Numbered from the stretch's first letter, positions 52,178-61,942 are shown. The stretch is DNA of 64,000 nt from Thiohalocapsa sp. ML1 (GCF_001469165.1 NZ_JABX01000018.1:50370-114369), one strand, 5' to 3'. Notes: a model not told the origin generated them from the sequence alone. Made by a program: numbers and translations.

Positions 52178-53608
52178 TCAGGGCCGGATGCGGTCGATGG
52201 TGACGCTGACGGTGCCGGCGGCGGTGCCGGAGATCGGGCCGGTCTGGCCTTCCAGGTCGCCGGGCTGCGGCATGGCCTGGCCGCTGGGCGAGACGCGTGC
52301 TCCGACCACCACTTGCGGGAAGGCCGACAGGCTCATCTCGGGCATCATAGCCATGCTGTCGTCGAGATGCACGGTGGCGGGCAGGTCGGCGACGGTGAGC
52401 CGCTGTACGGCGAGCGGCATCGGCGGGCCGGCCGCGGCGCGGGCGAAGACGAACACCGATGTCTGGGGCGGCAGGCGTCCGGTGAGCCCCGGCGCGAGCG
52501 CGACGGTGACGTCGATGCCGGCGGATGCAGCGGCCGGTTGCTCGGGCGGCGTCGCGGGCGCACTGACGGCGGGCGGGGCAGGTGCGGGCTCGGCTGTTGG
52601 CGCCGGTGCTGCCGCGGGCGCGGTGTCGTTGGCACGCGCACGGTCTGCGGGCGCGGGCTCTGCTGCCTCCGCCGGCGCCTTGGCCGCGCCGGCGTTCGCG
52701 TTGGCGGCGAGGCGCATCTCCAGGGGCACGCCGGCGCGCTGCTCGGCCTGATCGATGAGCTGCTTGAGCTCGGCGGCGTCTTCGCTGGCCGGGTCCACCT
52801 GCGCCAGCACGCGCTTCCAGGCCGTGGCGGCGGCCTGGTACTGCCCGCGCTCGAAGGCGACCATGCCGGCGAGCCAGCGCGCCGTGGCGTTCTCGGGGTC
52901 CGCCGCAAGGGCCGCGCTGATCAGCTCGGCGGGCTTGCCCTCCAGGCTGCTCTGTTGATTGGCGGCGATGCTCTCGGCGTAGGCGAGGGTGACGGCGACG
53001 TCGTCCGGCAGCAGCTCGTGCGCGCGCGCGAAGGCTTGCTCGGCGTCTTCGGTGCGGCGCATGGCGAAGTAGGTCCGCCCGAGCATGGTCCAGCCCTCGC
53101 CGTCGTCGGGGCGCTCCGCGAGGCGTTCTTCGAGGCGCTGCACCAGTATGTCGAGCGACGGCATGCCGGCCGCTCCGGCGTGCTGCTGGCCGCCGCCGGC
53201 CCCGGCAAGCTCCAGTTGCGGGATCAGGTGGCTGGCGCCGAGGCCCCAGTACAGCAGCATGGCCATCGCCGGTATGGCGAACACGAGCGCGGCGGCGGTG
53301 AGCAGCGGCCCCGGCAGCTTCACATCGGCGCCGGGCTTGGGGTCGTTGGGGCCGAGGCTTGCGGTGTCGCGCAGCAGCTCGCGTTCGAGGTCGCGGCGTG
53401 CGGACTCGTATTGGGTGCGCTCCAGCTTGCCGGCGGCGAGGTCGGCATCGAGCTCCGCGAGCTGTTGCTTGAACAGATCAAGGTTGACGCGGTCCTGGTC
53501 GATGTCGGCGTCGGTGGCCGCAGCTCTGCGGCTGCCGAGCAGCGGCGCGGCCACGAAGAGCACCGCCAGGAGCATGAGCCCGGCGGCGAGGATCCAGAAA
53601 ATGGTCAT
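52178..53608 (-). CDS. ccmI: Cytochrome c maturation protein CcmI (CycH)
   Basis: 476 aa. Two N-terminal membrane helices (residues 5-25 and about 97-119) flank a coiled segment (DADIDQDRVNLDLFKQQLAE), then TPR repeats (WTMLGRTYFAMRRTEDAEQA), an Ala/Pro-rich linker and a C-terminal periplasmic domain. It chaperones apocytochrome c to the CcmFH ligase. It is the last ccm gene; ccmH lies 34 bases upstream. Confidence 0.93.
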   Translation of the reverse strand: MTIFWILAAGLMLLAVLFVAAPLLGSRRAAATDADIDQDRVNLDLFKQQLAELDADLAAGKLERTQYESARRDLERELLRDTASLGPNDPKPGADVKLPGPLLTAAALVFAIPAMAMLLYWGLGASHLIPQLELAGAGGGQQHAGAAGMPSLDILVQRLEERLAERPDDGEGWTMLGRTYFAMRRTEDAEQAFARAHELLPDDVAVTLAYAESIAANQQSSLEGKPAELISAALAADPENATARWLAGMVAFERGQYQAAATAWKRVLAQVDPASEDAAELKQLIDQAEQRAGVPLEMRLAANANAGAAKAPAEAAEPAPADRARANDTAPAAAPAPTAEPAPAPPAVSAPATPPEQPAAASAGIDVTVALAPGLTGRLPPQTSVFVFARAAAGPPMPLAVQRLTVADLPATVHLDDSMAMMPEMSLSAFPQVVVGARVSPSGQAMPQPGDLEGQTGPISGTAAGTVSVTIDRIRP

Positions 53609-53642
53609 GGTGTCCGTGTGGTGGTCTTGTCAGGTGGTCTTG

Positions 53643-54137
53643 TCAGGTGGGCTGGCGGGGCTCGGCGGTGTCGGGCGCCGCCGAGTCGTCGAGCAGGGCT
53701 TGCAGGCGGGCGCGCTCCTCGGGGGAGATGTCACCTTCGGGCGCCGGCTTGCGGCTCAACACCGACCGCAGCATGAAGAACGCGGCGATGCCGATGATGA
53801 TGAAGGGGCCGAACCAGAGCAGATAGGTGGACGGCTTGAGGGGCGGATCGTAAAGCACGAAGTCGCCGTAGCGGTCCACCAGAAAGTCCAGGATCTCGTC
53901 CTTGGATTGGCCCGCGCGCATCATGCGGTAGACCTCGTTGCGCAGGTCCTGCGCCAGCTCGGCCTGGGAGCCCGCCAGGGATTCGTTCTGGCACACCAGG
54001 CAGCGAAGCTTGCCAATGAGGTCGCGGAACTCGGTCTCCTGCGCCGGGCTGTCGAACTGGAACTCTTCCAGGGTGTAGGCCTGGGCGGCGGCGGCGGCGA
54101 AGATGATCAGCGCGGCGGCGAGGATGGTCTTGATCAT
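53643..54137 (-). CDS. ccmH: Cytochrome c maturation thioreductase CcmH
   Basis: 164 aa with signal peptide (LAAALIIFAAAAAQAYT), the redox motif LRCLVCQNESLAGSQA (CxxC) and a C-terminal membrane helix (LLWFGPFIIIGIAAFFML). It reduces apocytochrome thiols or mixed disulfides in the periplasm. It is separated from ccmG by a 660-base repeat block. Confidence 0.95.
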   Translation of the reverse strand: MIKTILAAALIIFAAAAAQAYTLEEFQFDSPAQETEFRDLIGKLRCLVCQNESLAGSQAELAQDLRNEVYRMMRAGQSKDEILDFLVDRYGDFVLYDPPLKPSTYLLWFGPFIIIGIAAFFMLRSVLSRKPAPEGDISPEERARLQALLDDSAAPDTAEPRQPT

Positions 54138-54139
54138 GG

Positions 54140-54798
54140 GGTAAGAAGTACGGAGTACGGAAGAGGTACGGAGTACGGAGTACGGAAGAGGTACGGAGTA
54201 CGGAGTACGGAAGAAGTACGGAGTACGGAGTACGGAAGAAGTACGGAGTACGGAGTACGGAAGAAGTACGGAGTACGGAGTACGGAGTACGGAAGAGGTA
54301 CGGAGTACGGAGTACGGAGTACGTTGGTGCCTGCGATTGCGCTATCTCCCGCGCTTGATAGTGCGGAGTCCGGAGTTAAGGAGTACGGAGTACGGGATAA
54401 GAAGTATGGAGTACGGTGTACGTTGGTGGCTGCGATTGCGCTATCTCCCGCGCTTAAGAAGTGCCCGGATTCAAGAAGTCGGAGTACGGAGCGCGTTGGC
54501 ACCTCTTCTTGCATGCGCCGCGGCGGAGAGAGCGTCGCGGCCCATGTGGGGCGTCTCGAGCGGTACCCCCGTACTCCGTACTCCGAACTCCGTACTTCCT
54601 ACTGAGCGCGGGAGCCAGTCGCAGGGGCGGCGGTTCGAGCTCCGCAGCCCATGTGGGCGCCTCAGCCGGTACCCCCGCACTTCGCACTACGCACTGCGCA
54701 CTTTCTTCGTCTGCACTACGCACTTTCTTCGTCGCACTACGCACATTGTTCCCATCCCCGGATTTCAAACTTCACACTTCACACTTCAAACTTTCTTC
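54140..54798. repeat. Mixed heptanucleotide repeat block inside the ccm operon
   Basis: TACGGAG 7-mers with AAGAAG/AAGAG interruptions (54140-54470), complementary CCGTACT copies near 54566-54603, GCACTAC/GCACTTC 7-mers at 54676-54745 and CACTTCA 7-mers at 54770-54795. No gene is supported in the 660 bases between ccmH and ccmG. Two unit-like repeats GCTGCGATTGCGCTATCTCC lie at about 54329 and 54430. Confidence 0.9.
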
Positions 54799-55344
54799 TC
54801 ATCCTTCTGCTTGCAGCTTGGCCACCAACGGCTGAAGCTTCTTTTCCCAGACGGTCCTGTCGATGGGCCCGATGTGCTTGTAGCGGATGATGCCCTGGTG
54901 GTCCACGACGAAGGTCTCGGGCGCGCCGTAGACGCCCCAGTGGATGCCGACACTGTTGTCCGGGTCGTAGCCGTTCAGGTCGTAGGGGTTGCCGGTCATG
55001 GCCAACACCTCCAGTGCATCGGCGGCCTCGTCCTTCCAGTTGAGGCCGACGATCTGGAAGTCCGGCAGCTCCGAGAGCACCATCAGCGCCTGGTGCTCGG
55101 CCCGGCAGGACACGCACCAGGAGGCCCAGACGTTGACCAGCGAGATGGTGCCCCTAAGGTCGGCATCCGACACGGTGCGGCTCGGGTCGCCGAGCGCCGG
55201 CAGGCTGAACGCCGGCACTGGCTTGCCGATGAGCGGGGAGGGGACTTCGCGCGGATCATTGCCGAGGCCCCACACCAACAGCAGGACGAGCGCGCCGAAG
55301 ACGATGAGCGGCGTCAGATAGCGCGCGGACTTGGGCATGGCCAT
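54799..55344 (-). CDS. ccmG: Thiol:disulfide reductase CcmG/DsbE
   Basis: 181 aa membrane-anchored thioredoxin. N-terminal helix (LIVFGALVLLLVWGLG), then WASWCVSCRAEH as the CxxC active site and the GAPETFVVDHQG cis-Pro region. It keeps the CcmH and apocytochrome cysteines reduced. ATG 55344 follows the ccmF stop by 16 bases; an in-frame ATG two codons later is an alternative. Confidence 0.94.
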   Translation of the reverse strand: MAMPKSARYLTPLIVFGALVLLLVWGLGNDPREVPSPLIGKPVPAFSLPALGDPSRTVSDADLRGTISLVNVWASWCVSCRAEHQALMVLSELPDFQIVGLNWKDEAADALEVLAMTGNPYDLNGYDPDNSVGIHWGVYGAPETFVVDHQGIIRYKHIGPIDRTVWEKKLQPLVAKLQAEG

Positions 55345-55360
55345 GGCAGCTTGCCCCCGC

Positions 55361-57361
55361 TCAGGCCGCGGCCGCGGCGCTGTCCGCCGCGGGCTTGCGC
55401 GCGCCGGCACGGGCCAGGCGATAGCGCGGATCGGACACGGCGAGCGAGCCACCCAGGGCCATCAGGATGGCGCCAAGCCAGATCCAGCGCACGAACGGCT
55501 TGTAGTAGAGCCGGAGCGCCCAGTCGCCGTCGGTGCCCACGGGCTCGCCCAAGGAGACGTAGATGTCGCGGAAGAATCCGGCATCGATGGCCGCCTCGGT
55601 CATCGGCATGCCGCCGCCGAGATAGGCGCGCTTCTCGGGGAACAGGTGGGCGACCTCGCGCTTGCCGCGGTAGACGTGGAACTCGCCGCGCTGGGCGATG
55701 TAGTTCGGCCCCGGCACCTGGTCTGCGCCCATGAACTCGAAGCGGTAGCCGGCGATCTCGTGGGAGTCCCCGGGGCCCATGCGCACGTCCACCTCCATGT
55801 TGTAGCTGGACACCATGGTGACGCCGACCACGAACACCGCAACACCCACGTGCGCGGTGACCATGCCGTAGAAGCTCCGGCCGCTGCCGCGCAGGTCTGC
55901 CATCAGCGCCTGTCGGACGTTGGTGAGGCCGCCCTTGTGCTTGAGCCGTTCGCGCACGATGGCGATGTGCGAGAGCGTGACCCAGGCCGCGAGCGCGAGA
56001 CCCACCGGCACCCACAGGCCGCCGTCGTCGAACATCGGCGTCGCGGCCAGCGCCAGCACCGCGATGCTCAAGCCCAGTGCCCACCACAGGCTTCGGAGCA
56101 CGCGCAGGGGCTCATCGTGTTTCCAGCGCAGCGCCGGCCCCAGGCCCAGCACCACGGCGAGGAAGGGCGCCAGCGCCAGGAACATCTTGTTGAACCACGG
56201 GAAGCCGACGGAGATCTTGCCCCAGTTGAAGGCCTCGTAGACCAGCGGCGCTAGGGTGCCGAACAGCACCAGCACGGTAAAGGCGACGAACAGCAGGTTG
56301 TTGCCGAGCAGGGCCGATTCGCGCGACAGCAGGTCGAACCGCCCGCCGTCCGACACCTCCGGCGCGCGCCAGGCATAGAGCGCCAGCGAGCCGCCGACGA
56401 CGATGCACAGGAAGATCAGGATGAACAGCCCGCGCGCCGGGTCGGTCGCGAAGGCGTGCACCGAGGTCAGCACACCGGAGCGCACCAGGAAGGTACCGAG
56501 CAGGCTGAGCGAGAAGGCGCAAATGGCGAGCAGCACGGTCCAGCTCTTGAACGCGGCGCGCTTCTCCGTGACCGCGAGCGAATGGATCAGCGCGGTGCCC
56601 ACCAGCCAGGGCATCAGCGAGGCGTTCTCGACCGGGTCCCAGAACCACCAGCCGCCCCAGCCGAGCTCGTAGTAGGCCCACCAGGAGCCGAGCATGATGC
56701 CGATGGTGAGGAACGCCCAGGCGACCGTGGTCCAGGGCCGCGACCAGCGCGCCCAGGCGGCGTCGAGCCGCCCGCCGATGAGCGCCGCGACGGCGAAGGA
56801 GAAGGCCACCGAGAAGCCGACATAGCCCATGTAGAGCATGGGCGGATGGATGGCGAGGCCGAAGTCCTGCAGCAGCGGGTTCAGGTCTTGGCCCTCGGGC
56901 GGCACCGGGAACAGCCGCTCGAAGGGGTTGGACGTGAGCAGCATGAACAGCAGAAAGCCGATGGTGATCATGCCCTGCACGGAAATGACCCGCGCGATCA
57001 TGGCGAGCGGCAGGTTCTGGCTGAACGCTGCCACCGCCGCGCCCCAGGCCGCCATGAACAGCACCCACAGGAGCAGCGAGCCCTCGTGGCCGCCCCAGAC
57101 GGCGGAGACCTTGTAGATGTCGGGCAGCAGCGTATTGGAGTGCTGGGCCACGTACAGCACCGAGAAGTCGCTGGTCAGGAACGCCTGCACCAGGGCCGCG
57201 AAGGCGATGGTGAGCAGCGTGAGCTGGCCGTAGGCGAGCGGCCGGGCCATGGTCATCCAGGCGCGGTTGCCGGACAACGAGCCCGCCAGCGGAAAGGCCG
57301 ACTGCACGAGGGCGAGCAGCAGCGCCAGAATCAGTGCGAAGTGTCCGAGCTCCGGGATCAT
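55361..57361 (-). CDS. ccmF: Heme lyase subunit CcmF
   Basis: 666 aa polytopic protein. The WWD domain reads GGWWFWDPVENASLMPWL, with conserved His residues (WGGHEGSLLLW, LGNNLL nearby). CcmF with CcmH and CcmI ligates heme to apocytochrome. Length and motifs are normal. It overlaps nothing; ccmE ends 13 bases upstream. Confidence 0.96.
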   Translation of the reverse strand: MIPELGHFALILALLLALVQSAFPLAGSLSGNRAWMTMARPLAYGQLTLLTIAFAALVQAFLTSDFSVLYVAQHSNTLLPDIYKVSAVWGGHEGSLLLWVLFMAAWGAAVAAFSQNLPLAMIARVISVQGMITIGFLLFMLLTSNPFERLFPVPPEGQDLNPLLQDFGLAIHPPMLYMGYVGFSVAFSFAVAALIGGRLDAAWARWSRPWTTVAWAFLTIGIMLGSWWAYYELGWGGWWFWDPVENASLMPWLVGTALIHSLAVTEKRAAFKSWTVLLAICAFSLSLLGTFLVRSGVLTSVHAFATDPARGLFILIFLCIVVGGSLALYAWRAPEVSDGGRFDLLSRESALLGNNLLFVAFTVLVLFGTLAPLVYEAFNWGKISVGFPWFNKMFLALAPFLAVVLGLGPALRWKHDEPLRVLRSLWWALGLSIAVLALAATPMFDDGGLWVPVGLALAAWVTLSHIAIVRERLKHKGGLTNVRQALMADLRGSGRSFYGMVTAHVGVAVFVVGVTMVSSYNMEVDVRMGPGDSHEIAGYRFEFMGADQVPGPNYIAQRGEFHVYRGKREVAHLFPEKRAYLGGGMPMTEAAIDAGFFRDIYVSLGEPVGTDGDWALRLYYKPFVRWIWLGAILMALGGSLAVSDPRYRLARAGARKPAADSAAAAA

Positions 57362-57374
57362 GTGGTCGTCACCT

Positions 57375-57860
57375 TCACTGGGTTACGGTCATGGTGGCGG
57401 GCTTGGCCGACGGGGCGGCGGTTTCCACGACGCCGTCGGCGTGCGCGGTGTGCAGCGTGTCCTGGACCTCTGGCGGCATGTAGGACTCGTCGTGCTTGGC
57501 GAGTACGTCCTCTGCATAGAAAACGCCGTCGGTGCCGATGCGGCCCCTGGCGACGACGCCCTGACCCTCGCCGAAGAGGTCCGGCAGGATGCCCGTGTAG
57601 CTCACGGGGACGATCTTGGCGTTGTCGGTGACATCGAAGCGCACCGTGAGCCCGTCGCCCTCGCGCCGCAGGGTGTCGGTGACGACGAGGCCGCCGACGC
57701 GGAACACGGCGTCCGCGGGGTGCTCGCCGGCGTGCACCTGGCTCGGGCTGAAGAAGTAGGCGATGTTGCTCTGCAACGCGCTGAGCGCCATCGACGCGGC
57801 CACGCCGACGCCGAGCACGGCGATGCCGACGAACACCAAGCGTTTCTGTCTTGCTTTCAT
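57375..57860 (-). CDS. ccmE: Periplasmic heme chaperone CcmE
   Basis: 161 aa. One N-terminal helix, then an OB fold with VLAKHDESYMPPEV; its His binds heme covalently and Tyr assists. ATG 57860 overlaps the ccmD stop by four bases. Confidence 0.95.
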   Translation of the reverse strand: MKARQKRLVFVGIAVLGVGVAASMALSALQSNIAYFFSPSQVHAGEHPADAVFRVGGLVVTDTLRREGDGLTVRFDVTDNAKIVPVSYTGILPDLFGEGQGVVARGRIGTDGVFYAEDVLAKHDESYMPPEVQDTLHTAHADGVVETAAPSAKPATMTVTQ

Positions 57861-58039
57861 TTTGGCTCTCCCGGTGGCTGGTTCTGCTTGCGCAGTCGGA
57901 CCAATCGACCCACGCGTTGCAAAATGGTTCGGTGATGGCGCCGCAGCACGAGCACCTCGGCGAGCAGCAGACCGAAGGTCATGCCGAAGGCGCTCCAGAC
58001 ATAGAAGGCGAAGCCGCCCTGGCCCAGAAAGTCCTGCAT
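57857..58039 (-). CDS. ccmD: Heme exporter subunit CcmD
   Basis: 60 aa, one membrane helix (FYVWSAFGMTFGLLLAEVLV) and a basic cytoplasmic tail. It helps release holo-CcmE from the CcmABC complex. Coupled by overlap to ccmC (1 base) and ccmE (4 bases). Confidence 0.93.
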   Translation of the reverse strand: MQDFLGQGGFAFYVWSAFGMTFGLLLAEVLVLRRHHRTILQRVGRLVRLRKQNQPPGEPK

Positions 58040-58857
58040 CAGACTGCCCCCCGCCCGGCGCCGGCCGGCACGCCGCTGCTGGTGCCGCTGCCGCCGCCGG
58101 TGTCGGCGCGCGCTTCAAGCAGCATGTCGCGCACCCAGGCGCTGTCGGCCTCGCGGGTCAGAATGATGTCCCGCAGGCGCATGAAGGCCGTGGCGAAGGA
58201 GTACGACCAGAACCCGAGGGTGATGAGCAGCATTGGGATCAGGATGGACGCATGGATGCTGCCGGGGTCGGAGCGCTGGTGCAGGGCGGCGCAGTTGTTC
58301 GGGTCAGGGCAGTTGATGGACCAGTAGATGATCGGCAGCATCACGACGCCGACGATGGCGAGGAGCGCGGCGGCGCGATCTGCACGACGGCTGTCGTCGA
58401 TGGCCGAGTGCAGCGCCATGTAGCCGATATACAAAAAGAACAGGATCAGCTCGGAGGTCAGCCGCGGGTCCCAGTCCCAGTAGGTGCCCCAGCTCGGCCG
58501 GCCCCAGAGCGCGCCGGTCCAGAGCGCGAGGAAGGTGAAGATCGCGCCGGTGGGCGCCACCGCGTTGGCCATCATGAAGGACAGCCGCGTGTTGAACACG
58601 AGCCCGATGGCCGACCAGCCCGCGAGCACCAGATACAGCCACATCGACATCCAGGCCGTGGGCACGTGGACGAAGATGATCCGGTAGTACTCCTTCTGCG
58701 GATTGCTGCCGCCGAGCTGGTCGGCGGTATGAAAGAAGCCGACGTAGAGCCCGATCAGCACCAGCACCGCGGCAACGGCGGCGAACTTGGGCACGAGCTG
58801 GCCCGCTAGGGGATAGAAGCTGGCCGGGGAGGCGTATTTGAACCAGTTGATCTTCAT
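58039..58857 (-). CDS. ccmC: Heme exporter subunit CcmC
   Basis: 272 aa with six helices and the WWD-type motif WGTYWDWDPRLTSELILFF; conserved His in IFVHVPTAWM. It loads heme onto CcmE. ATG 58857 is chosen as MKINWFKYASPASFYPLAG matches the family N-terminus. Confidence 0.95.
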   Translation of the reverse strand: MKINWFKYASPASFYPLAGQLVPKFAAVAAVLVLIGLYVGFFHTADQLGGSNPQKEYYRIIFVHVPTAWMSMWLYLVLAGWSAIGLVFNTRLSFMMANAVAPTGAIFTFLALWTGALWGRPSWGTYWDWDPRLTSELILFFLYIGYMALHSAIDDSRRADRAAALLAIVGVVMLPIIYWSINCPDPNNCAALHQRSDPGSIHASILIPMLLITLGFWSYSFATAFMRLRDIILTREADSAWVRDMLLEARADTGGGSGTSSGVPAGAGRGAV

Positions 58858-58969
58858 GGCGTTCTGAGCGCGGCAGTGTAGCACCGAGGGGGCCGGGGTC
58901 GCAGCGGCGCGAATGTGCGCGGCATCGGCAAAGACCGCGCGATGCTTCGGGAAATGCGATGGGAAAGGC

Positions 58970-59641
58970 TCACTCCATGGAAATCCGCAGCGCCGCCGCG
59001 GACGCGGGCGGCGCGAGGATCAGGGCGGCCACCAGGAAGGCCCCAAGCAAGGAGAAATAGGGCTGTGTGTCGGCGATTTCCACGACGCTGACCGACACCG
59101 CACCGGCCCCGTACACCAGTACCGGGATGTACAGCGGCAGGATCAACAACGACAACAAGATGCCGCCGCCGCGCAGCCCGAGCGTCAGCGCCGCGCCGAT
59201 GGCCCCGAGCAGGCTCAGCACCGGCGTGCCCAGCGCGAGCGCCGCCATCATGACCAGGATGGCGATGGGCTCCAGCGAATACTGCATCGCCATCAGCGGC
59301 GCGATGACCACCAGCGGCAGCCCGGTCAGCAACCAGTGCGCGACCACCTTGGCCAGCACCAGCAGCGACAGCGGCTGCCCCGCGAGCAGGAGCTGCTCCA
59401 GCGTGCCGTCGTCGTAGTCGGCGGCGAAGAGCCGCTCCAGGGCCAGCATGGAGGCCAACAGCGCCGCGACCCAGACCACGCCCGGCCCCAGCAGGCGCAG
59501 CAGCTCGCGCTCGCTGCCGACGCCGAGCGGAAACAGGCTCACCACGATGACGAAGAAGAACAGCGTCGTCAGCACATCGGTGCGGCGGCGCAGCGCGAGC
59601 GTGATGTCGCGAGTCAGGATGCACCAAAAGACCTTCAGCAT
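58970..59641 (-). CDS. ccmB: Heme exporter permease CcmB
   Basis: 223 aa, six membrane helices, with ERLFAADYDDGTLEQLLL typical of CcmB. It is the ABC permease partner of CcmA and sits 30 bases downstream of it. Confidence 0.95.
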   Translation of the reverse strand: MLKVFWCILTRDITLALRRRTDVLTTLFFFVIVVSLFPLGVGSERELLRLLGPGVVWVAALLASMLALERLFAADYDDGTLEQLLLAGQPLSLLVLAKVVAHWLLTGLPLVVIAPLMAMQYSLEPIAILVMMAALALGTPVLSLLGAIGAALTLGLRGGGILLSLLILPLYIPVLVYGAGAVSVSVVEIADTQPYFSLLGAFLVAALILAPPASAAALRISME

Positions 59642-59671
59642 GGCGGTGGCGGGGAACGCTTGGCGGCAGGG

Positions 59672-60301
59672 TTACTGCGGCGCCGCCGGACCCAGGTCCA
59701 GGCGGCGGATCTCGCCTTGGGTCAGCGCCACTTCCTGGTGGGTGGTGAGCACGACGGCGCCGCCGCTCGCCACTTGCCCGGCAATGAGTGCTTCCAGCAG
59801 GGCGACGGCGTCGGTGTCCAGCGCCGTGAAAGGCTCGTCCAGAATCCACAGCGGCGCCTTGCTCAAGATCAAGCGCGCGAGTGCCACGCGCTTTTTTTGC
59901 CCCTGGGAGAGCATGCGCGTCGGCAGGTCCTCGAAGCCCGCGAGCCCGATCTGCGCCAGCGCCGCGATGATGACGGCATCCGTCACCGGGTCCTGATCCA
60001 GCGTCGCCGCGACGCGCAGGTTCTCAAGGCCCGTGAGATCCGCCTTGATGCCGTTGAGGTGGCCGAAGTAGAGCAGCTCCCGGTTGAAGTCGTCGCCGAG
60101 CTCCGTGACGGGCTCGCCGCGCCAGCGGATGACGCCGGCATCGGGCTGCAGCAGCCCGCACAGCGCCCGCAGCAGCGTCGTCTTGCCGCTGCCGTTGCGC
60201 CCGCGCACGTGCAGCAGCGTGTGCGCCGGCAGCTCGAAGCCGAGGCCGCTGAACAGCAGGCGGTCGCCGCGGCGGCAGGACAGGTCCAGGACCTCGAGCA
60301 T
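59672..60301 (-). CDS. ccmA: Heme exporter ATPase CcmA
   Basis: 209 aa ABC ATPase: Walker A GRNGSGKTTLL, signature LSQGQKKRVALARL, Walker B LWILDEPFTALD, and the H-loop TTHQE. ATP hydrolysis releases heme-loaded CcmE. It is the first gene of the ccmABCDEFGHI run. Confidence 0.95.
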   Translation of the reverse strand: MLEVLDLSCRRGDRLLFSGLGFELPAHTLLHVRGRNGSGKTTLLRALCGLLQPDAGVIRWRGEPVTELGDDFNRELLYFGHLNGIKADLTGLENLRVAATLDQDPVTDAVIIAALAQIGLAGFEDLPTRMLSQGQKKRVALARLILSKAPLWILDEPFTALDTDAVALLEALIAGQVASGGAVVLTTHQEVALTQGEIRRLDLGPAAPQ

Positions 60302-60509
60302 GGGGCTGGGACTTTCCGTGGGCGGTGGGGGGCGGGGCGCGGCGGCAGCGACCCGGCGGCAAAGGGACGCGACGATACAGCCTCACCGCCGCGGTCACAA
60401 GCGCACCGGATTTGCCGGTTTCCGGATGCGCCTGTTTTGACCGGCCGACTCGTAGATCGGCGGATGCTTGCAGATGAGTCTAGTTTCAAGACCACGCGGC
60501 GCTTGCGGG

Positions 60510-60606
60510 CAAAAGGGCCGAGGGCCGAGGGCCGAGGGCCAAGGGCCGAGGGCCAAGGGCCAAGGGCCGAGGGAGCCCGCCTCGGCCCTTGGCCCTTGGC
60601 CCTTGG
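60510..60606. repeat. GGGCCGA/GGGCCAA heptanucleotide hairpin
   Basis: About eight GGGCCGA or GGGCCAA 7-mers, a short loop near 60571-60580, then CGGCCCTTGGCCCTTGG complementary copies. Same design as at 10262-10336. Confidence 0.9.
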
Positions 60607-60679
60607 TTCACTTGCACCGGCGACCGGATTGCGCAAGAAAGCGCTCCGTGCGCGGGTTGGTTTGAGGCTCTGCGGCGCT

Positions 60680-60880
60680 AGGGACGCCGGTTTCAACCGG
60701 CCCGCTCCTGGGCGCGCCGGTTTCAACCGGCTTGGCGTGGGTACGCCGGTCTGAATCGGCTCTTTGGGGTGGTGACCTCAGTCTACCGAATGCGGGGCGC
60801 TGTCCAAGGCGATGTTGTGAATGCCGGTTGGAAGGGCGAGTGTCGGCCATTCCCGGAGGCCGACTGAGGTCGGCATACCC
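60680..60880. repeat. Small palindromic repeats (CGCCGGTTTCAACCGGC family)
   Basis: Three copies with one variant (CGCCGGTCTGAATCGGC) about 30-40 bases apart, then a second family GCCGACTGAGGTCGGC. These are distinct from the GTGGGAGCGG REP family. Confidence 0.75.
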
Positions 60881-61009
60881 AGGGGGGCGAAGTCGACCTA
60901 CCGCTTGGGGGCTTTGCCAAGTCCCGCAGCGGGTTAGAATGCCGAGTTTGGTCTTGGTTCGCGTGGGTCCGCTCGGCTGCGGGCGCCGCAGCTTAAGGAG
61001 AGCACCGCC

Positions 61010-61639
61010 TTGGAGCCCTTTTACATCATGGTCTTCGCCGCCGGTTTGGTGGCGGCAAGCATTTTGTTCCGATTCGTGAGCCTGCTCGGCGGGCCGCGGC
61101 GGGTGCTCGCCTATCAGCGCCGCGACGGCTTCCTGAACTTGCAGGAGTGGCTATGTCTCGCCGCCATCGAAGAAGCGGTGGGGCGGGACTTCCGCGTTTT
61201 TGTGCGGGTGGCGGCGGGCCACGTGCTGTGCGGGGATGCGGCGCTGCGGCGGCGGACCCGGCGGGCCGCAGAGCGGGCGCTGGCCGGGCGGAGCTTCGAC
61301 TTTTTGGTCTGCTCGACGGCGGATGGGCATCCGCTATGCGGCGTGCTCGCCGATGCCCCTGAGCCCCGCCGGCGACGGCGGCGCGAGAAGGCGTTTCTGG
61401 CCGAGGCCTGCGCCGATGCCGGACTGCCGCTGGTGCAGTTGGAGCTGAAGGACGGCTACGAGCTGTCCGCGATCCGCCGGGATCTGCTCGCCGCCATCGC
61501 GAGCGCCGACGTGCGCGTGACGCCGACGTCGGAGTCAGACGCCATCGCCGACGACGAGGAGTCCTTGCTCGCCGAGCTCGCCGCCGCCATGCAGGAGCCG
61601 GACGGCGTCAACGGCCGCCGCGTCGCCGGGCGACGCTGA
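61010..61639 (+). CDS. DUF2726-type protein with N-terminal membrane anchor
   Basis: 209 aa. One N-terminal helix (YIMVFAAGLVAASILFRFVS), then a DUF2726-like core: FLNLQEWLCLAAIEEAV, FDFLVCSTADGHPL, then EKAFLAEACADAGLPLVQLE. DUF2726 domains resemble topoisomerase-zinc-finger/nuclease-associated folds, but the usual ELDDxxH is not kept. TTG 61010 is preferred because TAAGGAG lies 9 bases upstream; ATG 61028 is the alternative. Confidence 0.7.
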   Translation: MEPFYIMVFAAGLVAASILFRFVSLLGGPRRVLAYQRRDGFLNLQEWLCLAAIEEAVGRDFRVFVRVAAGHVLCGDAALRRRTRRAAERALAGRSFDFLVCSTADGHPLCGVLADAPEPRRRRRREKAFLAEACADAGLPLVQLELKDGYELSAIRRDLLAAIASADVRVTPTSESDAIADDEESLLAELAAAMQEPDGVNGRRVAGRR

Positions 61640-61648
61640 GCGCCGTCC

Positions 61649-61936
61649 CCGTGGGAGCGGCTTTAGCCGCGACGCCGCGAGAGCGGCTCCAGCACGCACC
61701 GTGGGAGCGGCTTTAGCCGCGACGCCACAAGAGCGGCGCCAGCACGCCCCGTGGGAGCGGCTTTAGCCGCGACGCCACAAGAGCGGCTCCAGCACGCCCC
61801 GTGGGAGCGGCTTTGGCCGCGACGCTACAAGAGCAATGCCGTGGGAGCGGCTTTAGCCGCGACGCTCCGGCCGGTCGCGGCTAAAGCCGCTCCCACAGGG
61901 GCTTTGGCCGGTCGCGGCTGAAGCCGCTCCCACGCT
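61649..61936. repeat. REP palindrome cluster
   Basis: Five direct GTGGGAGCGGCTTTAGCCGC copies about 50 bases apart with AAGAGCGGCTCCAGCACGCC-type linkers, then two inverted copies. It fills most of the 300 bases between the DUF2726 gene and the Rieske gene. Confidence 0.9.
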
Positions 61937-61942
61937 GTCTCC

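Larger units (their letters stand above)
60302..61009. other. Repeat-rich intergenic region
   Basis: About 700 bases without a gene. It contains the heptanucleotide hairpin at 60510-60606, three copies of a CGCCGGTTTCAACCGGC-type palindrome at about 60688-60760, and one GCCGACTGAGGTCGGCATAC unit at 60858-60877. Confidence 0.6.
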
